Positions 50,301 to 58,771 of a DNA stretch of 64,000 nt are shown here, one piece after another. The DNA comes from Bolinopsis microptera. Its lineage: Eukaryota; Ctenophora; Tentaculata; Lobata; Bolinopsidae. Numbering within the stretch: the first letter of the stretch is position 1; every line of letters starts with the position of its first letter. The position numbers and the translations under genes were made by a program. The notes under the pieces were generated by a model that saw only the letters and a program-made list of their open reading frames with translations, did no database searches and had not been told where the DNA came from. Where the stretch lies: the NCBI RefSeq assembly GCF_026151205.1, contig NC_087073.1, positions 9,376,411-9,440,410 on the forward strand, given 5' to 3'.

Positions 50301-52553
50301 ACTGATGTCTGATTTTGATGCAACCACTTTTTACCATAAAAATAATAGCAAGCTTCAATGTTTGCATTAGTAAAGCAAAATCAACTATATCTGCGTTTCT
50401 TGGAAATTTGTCGCGGTTTGTGTATATTTTATTAAAACAAATTTCCTAGACCACAGAATCGGTAGGTGTAAGTAACTTCACACAAAATCACGTGACTTAA
50501 AACAATAGCAATATTTGCAGTTGAAGCAAACAAAACAAATATGTTCAAGATATTAGTGAATACGTAGTGTTTGCGACAAAAAATTGTCTTTAATGCTGCA
50601 ACGAATATTATAATCCCTTCGACCAATTAGATATATACAATTATATTGTCATCAGATCCCAGAGGAACAACAATTTCAACTGTTTAAAATGGCGAAATAT
50701 GCTAAAGACGTTACAAAAATGTATTATTGGATGATAATACTTACACTTGGATTAAAGCATGTGATATCAATCTGAGCATTTTCCATTTGGAAGGAGCGTG
50801 AAGGTTCGTGCCACGAGTTCATCGAACAATCGCAGTCAACGGTATTTGCTATCCTGATAAGTTGCTTAAGTAAGAATTTATATTAATGATATAAGAATTG
50901 ACATCAATCTAAGTTTAACCCACTGAAAATATCAGAAGATAGGTGGTATATTCGAATTATCTTAGTCGACTTATTTTTCCGCCATTATATTACGAAATAT
51001 TATAAAGATACTACTCACAGTGATTTTAAAGCGTAGTTATTCTGAATAAGTTGGTAGGAGATGTGATTTAGCTGGGGGTTGTCGCTTACGTCTCTGAGTA
51101 AAGAATTAAATATGGTTAACCTTAATCTGCTTACGTCTCTGAGTAAAGAATTAAATATGGTTAACCTTAATCTGCGTCGTTTTGGGTGGTTATACCTACC
51201 TCAGTTTCAGTTCCAAGTCAACATTTCCGACAAGCCGTTAGCCGTCGAGCAAGGATTATTCATTGAGCTCACTAAATTAGGTAGTTAACCAACAATACAG
51301 TTCAACAATTTACGATTGTATTGTACATATTTTAGTACGTTATTTTGACACGTATGGATAAATTGTCAGGTGGTAACTCTGGTAAGGTCGTAAAACCGGA
51401 GAATCAGTCGAGTATTTAACTATTTTAGATTTGATGTGCCGAACATACTGAAACAGTACTAAAATGTATTCCGACATTTCCCATGCTTATTAAGATTAAC
51501 TGTATTTACTGTGTCTGGACCAATTTCCTGGCCGGTCAATTAACCGCGATATCAAGAAAAACAACTCCCACTACTTTCCCAACTATGTATACAACAAATA
51601 ATGTAGAACAAAAGTAAAGTCAAACTTTTTAACTGTGAAAGGACTTACAAGTGTGTTAAATGGTTGTTGTTATCAAATAAAGATTCTGATAACTCGTAAA
51701 GCAGATTGTTTCTTATGTTCCTGAAATATTATTCAAATGATCAACATAAAAATGTTAAGGTTTTTCAGTTATAAGAGTTTCCCCACAAACATTGCATCAC
51801 TAAAACAATCAGAAGACCTAATAAGTACATTAAAATTAAGAATCTTACAATTCATTACTTCAATTTATTAAATAATTAGGTCTCTTTAATTTGAACTTAC
51901 ACAACTTTTAATCTGACATTGTTTCTGAAGGTGTCTCGATGTATTGCTGTTATAATGTTGCTTTCTATGTAACTGCGAATAAAGGGCTTTTTAAAAAGTC
52001 ATATTTATGAGTTTAAAAAGTAAACGGAGTACCAAGCGATGGTTATCCTCAAGCCAGTAGCGCCACAAAAGAAACCAAATTGGCAACTTGGCTTTCAATT
52101 TACGATTGCATAGAGAGTTCTCATATGCTTTTATATTTGTCCATCCCCAGCATAATTAAAGAATTCCCCTTGCAATGAGTATCTTTATTCTTCAAATCAA
52201 GATCTAAATCACTTACAGCTCCTCGAGATCATAGAGCTCAGCAAAGCTGGTTTCTGACAGTATCTGCACTCTGTTATCACTTAGATTTCTGTAGAAACAG
52301 TATTTTAATTTCCAATAACTCTGAGCAAAATAAAAAATGATCAGAAATTATTCTCCTTGACATTACTGAATACTGAGTATCAGAACGATTAAATAAACAC
52401 TCACAATATACGTGTAGCTGAAGGTAGCCCAGGTGGAATAACTTCCAATAGTGACTCGACACATGTGACAACGTTATTTTGACATGTGCAGAGAGTAGGG
52501 CAGCTGGCCAGTAGGTGGAAAAGAGATAGAAGGAGGAGGATGTAAGTAATCAT
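38399..52553 (-). CDS. Single-pass membrane protein: LRR domain, six LDLa modules, TM helix, PPxY tail (14 exons)
   Basis: Minus strand exons: 52553..52405, 52288..52217, 51972..51901, 51720..51649, 51093..51019, 50853..50745, 50048..49964, 49511..49390, 48831..48699, 43109..42987, 42801..42673, 42128..42024, 39764..39624, 38715..38399. The phases close exactly, giving 567 residues. A signal peptide ([17 protein letters not shown]) precedes an LRR N-cap ([14 protein letters not shown]). Then come about five LRRs, mostly on 72-base phase-2 exons, and a C-cap starting [12 protein letters not shown]. Six LDLa modules follow with calcium-site patterns such as [29 protein letters not shown] and [16 protein letters not shown]; later ones sit on phase 1-1 exons. 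The last exon encodes one TM helix ([20 protein letters not shown]), a stop-transfer RQRRK and a tail of about 60 residues with two PPxY motifs (PPLY, PPRY). It is not a relaxin-type receptor: there is no 7TM domain, and the LDLa modules follow the LRRs. A cell-surface receptor or adhesion role is inferred. Confidence 0.88.
39765..42023. other. Intron 12 of the LRR-LDLa gene
   Basis: No nested gene seen. An AT microsatellite (TATATATCATATATATAATA) lies near 41660. Open frames are short and unsupported. Confidence 0.5.
43838..44209 (-). repeat. Tandem duplication of the GPCR 3' end
   Basis: The block around 44060-44209, which includes the last coding codons and 3' flank of the GPCR at 44111, is repeated at 43838-43993. 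Shared phrases include CATACGCCCTGCTAAA versus TATACGCCCTGCTAAA and the exact TTGGCCCCGATTCAAAGAAT. The outer copy has only the C-terminal tail and is a non-functional remnant. It is about 10-15 percent diverged, so it is an older duplication. Confidence 0.85.
44111..45184 (-). CDS. Divergent rhodopsin-like GPCR, intronless, nested in intron 9 of the LRR-LDLa gene
   Basis: A complete 357-residue frame with seven hydrophobic segments near 27-50, 62-84, 112-136, 148-168, 206-235, 275-298 and 305-328. TM1 has [11 protein letters not shown]2 keeps the acidic residue ([10 protein letters not shown]), TM3 ends [13 protein letters not shown] in place of DRY, and TM7 reads [17 protein letters not shown], an NPxxF version of NPxxY leading into helix 8. 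An unusual charged insert ([15 protein letters not shown]) lies between TM2 and TM3 with two Cys. It is an orphan class A receptor at the plasma membrane; ligand unknown. It is on the same strand as its host, inside the 5.6 kb intron 9, so it needs its own promoter. A tandem relic of its 3' end lies just downstream. Confidence 0.87.
   Translation of the reverse strand: MCGDLATSSLINMALYSRGGFSSPDIYIGVFSILLTIASIFLNTLVFIYNYKKHRSVPRSLFMVLSSIDFATGLIVGTFISIQVLKGGEPLCEMEKEEKSCREAREMILKIYGCVDFLLSQTPGFVAATMSICRFRQLRQPFRTISQNTVGWSIVLYCFGVFIVLVCSMTIRPDYFFFSYHTFTPWFDEEAFGLGDVDQSNTKRRLIIFSYLLVTWPTFPGQLVSIVASALTVKHLMSNHQHKSYKRGSNPKIKAHVQADKKSSIKIILTNAGGVIQTGYLFALCEVILDLENLNTSTMVMGFVMGVLPVFLSVLNPVIFIIFTPKLRESCSKRFQDSLNRGQYPVRTVSFLKESEI
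45185..48394. other. Intron 9 of the LRR-LDLa gene upstream of the nested GPCR
   Basis: No gene. It contains a long near-perfect hairpin at 47044-47200 and short repeats of GTACATGTCACGTGTATA type near 47305-47350. The GPCR promoter should lie just right of 45184; the first 200 bases are unremarkable. Confidence 0.55.
47044..47200. repeat. Long inverted repeat (157 bp hairpin)
   Basis: The inner arms are 34 bases, starting AAGTAACAGTGGCAGTTCAA at 47074 and ending CACTGTTACTT at 47153. They are exactly complementary around a 12-base loop. Outer arms CTTGAAGTGCAGAGTG and CACTCTGCACTTCAAG also pair exactly, and between them AACTGTTTCC pairs with GGAAACAGTT, with an extra 20-base stretch on the right side. 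No flanking duplication was recognised. Confidence 0.9.
48395..48575 (+). repeat. Dispersed retroposon-like family A, longest copy
   Basis: This is the reverse complement of 8030-8195 over nearly the whole length (GTATATACTAAAAATGCTCT, GGTACCACCCGTATTCACAC, CGATACGAGATTGGGGACGG). It ends in TCTATAGACAAACAAACAAA and further CAAA units, a retroposon-type tail. It lies in intron 9 just before exon 9. No coding capacity. Confidence 0.75.
51084..51173. repeat. 45-bp exact tandem duplication spanning a splice acceptor
   Basis: GCTTACGTCTCTGAGTAAAG and the following 25 bases occur twice in direct succession (51084-51128 and 51129-51173) without a difference. On the minus strand each copy contains TTCTTTACTCAG|AGACGTAAG, the acceptor and first bases of exon 5 of the LRR-LDLa gene. 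Confidence 0.95.
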
Positions 52554-53089
52554 CACATTCTAGGAAATATTATTATTGCATAAATTCAAAAAATGTTAAC
52601 CAAATGGGTGAAATGCTAAAAGCCAGCTGCTATGAATTGAAATTAAGAGTAAATTCTGTCAAAAAATTGTAAATTTTAATAAATAACTTAAATAACTATA
52701 CCCAAACGACCTAGTTCAAATTGATAAACTTCTTCTTTGCTGGATAGAGATGAAACCACAGATAATCATCATGCTTTCTCTTTTTTTTATTAAATACTTT
52801 TCAAATTTTACAGAGTAGAGCAATAAATGAATATAAAATAGAATCGTTCAAAATATCGCCCCCGTCTGTAAAATAAAATGGGCACCCAAACACGGTCAAC
52901 ACATACTGAACTATGTGTGAACTATGTGTTTATACCTTATTCTATCGAATAAGGTATAATTCTCTCAGGAAGAAAAGCATTACGAATGTTCCTTGATTTA
53001 GAGCTGTTAATATTGCACTTTATCTTTGATATACCTGGTCTACTGATATTAAAAATATCTGAACCATTTTCTACTAAAACTACTAAGCT
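52554..53089. other. Upstream flank of the LRR-LDLa gene
   Basis: AT-rich, without coding features. The promoter of the LRR-LDLa gene should be here. A short fold-back (CCTTATTCTATCGAATAAGG) lies near 52938. Confidence 0.5.
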
Positions 53090-53390
53090 TCCTTTCACGG
53101 AAAGCCAGTTACCTGGCAACGCCCACTCATGATGCTTCTCCAAGCTCACACAAATGTAAGCGAGGAGGAAGATAGTCATGCATTTCTGCACGAGGAGCCC
53201 ATCACAGCAACCAACAATTAATTTGTAGTTTCCAAAGCTGAGGCCCTGTACCAACCTCAGCTTGGTGGACTGGCTGGATCTCGAAGGGAGAACTGAGAGA
53301 TACCCAGTGTATAATTTTTTGACCCCAGCGCGTTTGAACCAGGGACCTCTGGGCTGCCAAGCCAAAGTGGATACCACTAGGTTACGGCGG
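53090..53390 (-). mobile_element. tRNA-derived SINE
   Basis: Read on the minus strand from 53390, GCCGTAACCTAGTGGTATCC resembles a tRNA 5' half with an A box. GGCTTGGCAGCCCAGAGGTC follows in the anticodon-arm place, and CCTGGTTCAAACG is B-box-like. Pairing of the acceptor stem is lost and a non-tRNA body of about 200 bases follows (for example CAGCCAGTCCACCAAGCTGA). This is the layout of a tRNA-headed SINE, not of a working tRNA gene. The 3' boundary is uncertain. Confidence 0.6.
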
Positions 53391-53411
53391 ATTCTTCCTT
53401 CAGCTAATGTA

Positions 53412-54161
53412 CAGGGTGGGCCAAAAGTCAGTACCCATACGTTGGCCTTTATAGCTCAGTCACTGAATGCCCAATTGAAATAATTCTTTCTGGTATGACT
53501 TAGTACCACCACTGGTTCGAGGAATTTGTCAACTCGAAAAATATTCGTGTTCATTTTTTTTCGCATTTATTTGATAATTTGGATAGTCGGATCGAGCTAA
53601 ATTTTACTGAATTTTCTTTGGCCATTCGAATTACGTTTGTCCTGAAAAAATTAGAGTTAAAGCTTCTCAGATGACCGAGATACGAAGCATAACGAGTTTA
53701 TTCATTACATGCGATCAGGTGATTGGCTTACCTAATCACGTGATAAGGTGAACCCGTTAACTACCCCGTTAAACATTATGGGAATCGTTAAGGCTGCCCA
53801 ATTAAGGTGTCGTGTCACGGTGTCACATAATCACCCAATCAATTTTGCTAACGAGATACACAAAATTCTTGATAAATTCGTCATTTCTAATCCGTTTCAC
53901 ATAATGTTTTCAGATCAGATGCAAAATGTGATAATCTACCGTCTCAGAAAAAATTAGGAGTCCAACATGTTCAGAGAGAACAATATAAATGTTTTAATAT
54001 TGAATGGGCGTGGTCTAAAATATTCGAATTTTCAATTTTTGGCGACGAAATCCTCGAACAAGTAGGTACAGTATGCCATCTGCAAAGCAACAACTTTCAA
54101 ATATAAAACACGGCGGAGGTATAAGACCCAACGTATGGGTACTGACTTTTGGCCCACCCTG
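53412..54161. mobile_element. Non-autonomous mariner-like element with TA target site
   Basis: The left end CAGGGTGGGCCAAAAGTCAG and the right end CTGACTTTTGGCCCACCCTG are exact inverted repeats; pairing continues for about 30 bases (TACCCATACG and CGTATGGGTA). Both ends abut TA, the target duplication of the Tc1/mariner group. The 750 bp interior has no transposase frame. Confidence 0.88.
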
Positions 54162-54387
54162 TAGTTATATTAAGAATTTCCAACCTGCTGCTGTATGTAT
54201 GGATTCCACAGTTGTACACAATATTCAGGATGGGGTCTTATCAAAGATGGGGTCTTATTAAGACCCCAAAACAGTTTTATCGCTAACAATCAAATTTCTG
54301 ACTATCCAACATATCATTTGGCTAGCTTTAGATATTTATCCTTTTATCTGCCACAGATCAAAAATATTTGTAAAAAAGATTTGAACA

Positions 54388-54719
54388 CAGTGGCGTAACT
54401 TAGGGCCCCGCAGACCCCGCTGTGCGGGGGGGCGCCGTATAAGGGGGGCGCAATTTTCCTGAATTTTAGGCCCTTTCACTGAAAAAACGTCTTGTTTGTG
54501 TATTTCCCTGTCCAATTTAGCGTTCGGCCGACGCGAAAAAAATATTTGGGGTACCCTTTTTTTGCTTCAGGGGGGCGCAAAAAGCCTTAGGGGGGGCGAG
54601 AAAAAAAGTACCCGACCTTTTTTTTTTTTTTTTTTTTTTTTTTAGGGACACAAAAAATTTTAGGGGGGCGCTTTTCGTCACTGAGCGGGGGGGCGCCAAC
54701 AGGCAAAGTTACGCCACTG
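54388..54719. mobile_element. hAT-like MITE with 8-bp target-site duplication
   Basis: The left end CAGTGGCGTAACTTAGG and the right end (reverse complement CAGTGGCGTAACTTTGCC) are terminal inverted repeats of the type I know from hAT elements. The element is flanked on both sides by TTTGAACA (54380-54387 and 54720-54727), the 8-bp duplication expected of hAT. The 332 bp interior is G-rich with repeated GGGGGGCGC blocks and a T run of 23 near 54620. No coding frame. Intact ends and duplication imply a fairly recent insertion. Confidence 0.92.
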
Positions 54720-54732
54720 TTTGAACAGGGTC

Positions 54733-57240
54733 GTTGCTCTAACCAGAGCCCTTCTGCGCCTGCAGTAGCAAGTCACGTAGTAAGCGTAGGCCCATTGTTA
54801 GATGAAGCAGGGTCGTACATTACTGAGCGGCGCTCAGCCTGTCTTTCAACCAAACATTATAGCCTGGGGTCCCCAGGTTAGTACAAGTAGTCGTACAGTA
54901 GTCCATTTACAACAACATGGTATTGCACAAGCGTGAATTTTAAAAATACATTTTATTTCTATCCAACCAAGAATTCAGGAGGCAACCAAGAATTCAGGAG
55001 GCAAAGGTGGGTCTGCACTCTCCGATCCTGTATCACCCTGGATTCTTTTCGACTTATCTTTATAAAAGGTATATACCTTCTAGTCAATCTCTTGCTACTC
55101 CAAGTCCCATAGGATATCTGATCTTAAGTTCGTGCTAGTTATATATATGAAATATATTTGTGTCTGCTTTAATTGATACTAAATAAAATTGTTGTTTTCT
55201 TGAAATTGTTGTTTTCTTATTATTCAGAACTTTTCGTGCATCAACACCAAAAGGAATCTATCTCTGCCCACAAATCCGTTAAAGACATGGGGGGTCATAT
55301 CAATATCTGATTACCAATGGTCTGCTCATATCAATCAGACGGCTGATGGCACTAAAATGGTTTGGTACATAGATTATTGCAAATCAAAATAAAGCACATC
55401 TGTCCTGCTGCCCATATAGAAGCTTCTTAAGGAGTTAAAATGCATTTTGCTTTATATATTAATTCTGTTCCAGAATACTCAAATTGCCCACGAATCTGCT
55501 ATCCTTGGTTTCTGCATGCAGGATATTATATATATATTGTGAAAAGCTAATTCTTTGAGAAAGAAAATTTAATTATTTAATTATTTATCACCAATTCACC
55601 AATATGATTAAATTCAATTTTAAGATTTTATACAGTATATTTCTGAAAAAGGTGCTTATAACTGTTTCTCAAACATTAAAGCTATAATGTTTATTACCTC
55701 ATACCTAGCACGCCAATTCCTAATGCACAGCGCTAGAGATTCAGCAGAATGACAGGCTGAGCACCGCTCAGTAAAGTTTGATAATCTATTACTCGTTTTT
55801 CTCACGAGTTAAGCTCGAAAAGAGTGCCACGTATACAGTATATGGTATAGAGATTAAGGATAGGCGCGTCTGGTATTGCTCTAACCAGAGCCCTCTCACT
55901 TGCAGTAGCGCGCGACCGCCGAAGTCGGTTGTGAAACAAGCGCGTCACGCAGTACGCGTAGGCACATGGCTATGTGAACGTCTGGTACTATACGTGGTAA
56001 AACTTTGCTCATTATCAATGGACTGACCAGACGAGCGCAACTCTGTAGTATTTGTCTCGAGAATATTTCAAGAAGAAAGCGGCGCTCGCGTTGTAGCGCG
56101 ATGCGTTACTGTGCCGAGCCGCGCACTCAATGAGGCTTCTCGCTAGATCGGCGAGATGCGCTACTGTGCCTCGCCGAGCTGCGATGAATTGACATCGTCA
56201 ATTAACGCTCGCGCTACTTCGAAGAAATTTAGACGAGTATCATCAGTCAAGTAAGGTAAAGCTCTGCTAATTAATCTTGTCATACGTTGTATGACCCGCC
56301 GCGCACGAAGTGCGCGGCTCCCCCTGTATCGTCACCTAGTGAAACGACCGTGGGTGTCACAACGTGATACAAAATTAATTCACACCGGGTTTGTACATTC
56401 AATAATAACAATAAACATGGACAATGCAGCTCTGAGCTTGCTTTGCTCTATCCGGATCCCTTGCGCTTGCATTGTGTATTGATGATTGACATACGTTGCC
56501 GCCGTGGCGCACGCCCGCCTCCTGGCTTGTGAACCAAGCGCGCACGCAGTGGCGCGAAAGCACATGGTTAGTTGAAGAGCACCTAACCATTTCTTCGAAG
56601 TAGCGTCGAGCGCTACTTCGAAGAAATTTAGACGAGTAACATCCTTCAACGAGTAACATCCTTCAACTTTTTACCTAACATTTGAATTTTTGTAGTGACA
56701 GGATGGGTCCCCACCAACCATTCTTCCTTGTGTCATGTGTACTTGCTTCAAGTTCATCATCTCCTTTTTCTAACAATCATGGTGTCTTCATTGACTAATC
56801 GCATTAGTGAACCGACAGTGGGGGTCACGACGTGATACAACACAGACTGGTCAAAATCTAATCACGCCGGCCCTTGAAAAGAGCGCCGCGCATGCCTTGC
56901 TCTATCCAGAGCCCTTGCGCTTGCAGTAGCGCGCGCCCGCCTCACGCGCCTGACTTGTGAAACAAGCGCGCCCGCAGTGGCGCGAAAGCACATGGTTAGG
57001 TGAACGCATACCTATTACCCCCAAGTCTTGTAGCGCGATGCAACACTGAACACTTGACGGATGTTACTCGTATAAATTTCTTCGAAGTAGCATGCGCCGC
57101 TTTCTTCTCTGATGGCAAGTGCTACGAAGTAGCGCGCGCCGGGCCAGATCATTAACAATGGTCAATGCACCACTTGGCCACGTCGAGCTGCGGTGCGAAG
57201 GATTGACATCGTCAATCAACCCAACTCAGGACTCAGTTTC
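54733..57240. repeat. Cluster of a GC-rich dispersed repeat
   Basis: At least four copies in one orientation are seen at 54733-54806, 55876-55980, 56442-56577 and 56897-57006. They share GCTCTA[AT]CCAGAGCCC, CTTGCAGTAGCGCGCG, TTGTGAAACAAGCGCG, GCAGTGGCGCGAAAGCACAT and GGTTAGGTGAACG. Between them lies a second motif, CGCTACTTCGAAGAAATTTA with GACGAGTA, present near 56213, 56610 and inverted near 57065; near 56595 two copies form a palindrome. The GC-rich open frames in this stretch are composition artefacts. A fragment of the same family lies at 9177-9233. Confidence 0.8.
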
Positions 57241-58771
57241 AAGTTTCCTCCGCGGTAGCTGGTAGGTATACTATTACTGATAATATCTGCTCAGATAAAA
57301 GAGTGAAGATGAATCGCATGATATGAATACAGTGTATTTCATGAGGTGAACTAGCTGCATGTTATAACGAACGCCGTGTCTATTAGATGTACAATTGCAA
57401 ATTTTTCGTTCCCACTGAACCGGGAACAGAGAAGCTTCTTGCATCACCACCCAACTTACATAATACGCGTATTAGTCAGGAGATTTGTTACTCATAGTCA
57501 TGGTCATTTGCCATTGACGATATCAAGTTTTGCTGCTCGTGACGCCGTGACGGCTAGAAGCATGATTTCATACTCGGCGTGACCGTTATACAACTCTTTT
57601 TAAGATCTCGCGAAGAAACATACTACATTAGTGAGTGTTGTGGAGTTTTTAATTTTAAATAGTTATCGTTGTGACTCAAGGCAATGTCAGGATACGTAAT
57701 ATGTGAACGACCTCTTATAAAGTTTCAACAATTGTAAACAATGATTTACAGTAGGCCAAGTAAAGCATTCATGTACATTACCAAGCGTTTATTTAAAACA
57801 GTATCGAAAATAACAAAAGCTTTAAAAGGGGGCAATTTATAACTACAAAGTAAACTGTAATTCTAACGTAATGTGGAAATAATTTAATTTTCCGAATAAA
57901 ACCTAATTTCATAAATGCGATTCGTTTTCATCCTCATAATCAATGTCCAAATATTATTGACAAAATTTCTTAAAAGTGCAGTCACCCTCAGGTCTCTGAA
58001 TCCCAAGCAAAGCGTCTAATGTTCAAACCTCAGTCATACGTTAATCTATGGACAAATTCACTTAAGTTGAACATAAAAATCATAAAATCAAACTAAAGGA
58101 AGGCTCGATGACGTTTGAAGAAAATAAAGTAAAAATTCTTGGTGCAATTTTAGAATTGCCAAACCATTTAAATTCACATTATATCATAATGCAATGCGAA
58201 TTAATTTTACATTCCCGCAGGGGTCTCAAAACAAGGTTTATATAAAAATAAAGCACTAAATATTTCAAATGGAATCTATCTTATGTGTAACTAAAAGAAT
58301 TATTCGTCCACGAGACTACGCTTGAATTTCAAAGTCAGAAACCTAGCCAATCTAAAACCAGTGGACCATTTTGGTTTTCGTGCCAATCCGGTTGTTGCAA
58401 GCACAAGTACCGTACGTGTCAGTGTCGCGTTTTTCATGGCATATGAAAAAGATCTAGATGTTGATAAGCAACTCTGATGAGCGAAAAACTGCGATTATTT
58501 AATCAAAAATCATTAACAATTTAATGGAACAGAAAACTCATCAAAAGCTCAAAGAACAGAGACATTTTCTAAAATAACCCATAAAAACAGACTATCATAA
58601 TTCATTATAGATATAGTTTATATCGTAACATACAAAATATTCTTTTCATCAAATCATTCAGAGTCGGAAGGGTCCCTTGTTCGTCAAAAGTACAAATCAC
58701 TCTTCATCCTATGATATCAGGAGTGCGGCGAGTATATTATATAACACCTAAGTGCAGTATTAGAATAAACC
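57241..58771. other. 3' flank of talin, no gene
   Basis: AT-rich sequence without supported coding frames or clear repeats. The talin 3' untranslated region must occupy the right part of it. Confidence 0.55.

Noticed and set aside
38399-52553. Relaxin-receptor-like (RXFP/LGR) GPCR spanning the LRR and LDLa exons and the nearby GPCR
   Set aside because: The LDLa exons splice in phase into a single-TM final exon, and the seven-helix frame at 44111-45184 has its own start, lies inside intron 9 and would interrupt the phase chain.
52937-53377. 146-codon minus-strand frame
   Set aside because: It reads through the SINE-like repeat; the apparent coding length is accidental.
53320-53390. Functional tRNA gene on the minus strand
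   Set aside because: A and B boxes are recognisable but the acceptor stem does not pair and a SINE-like body follows.
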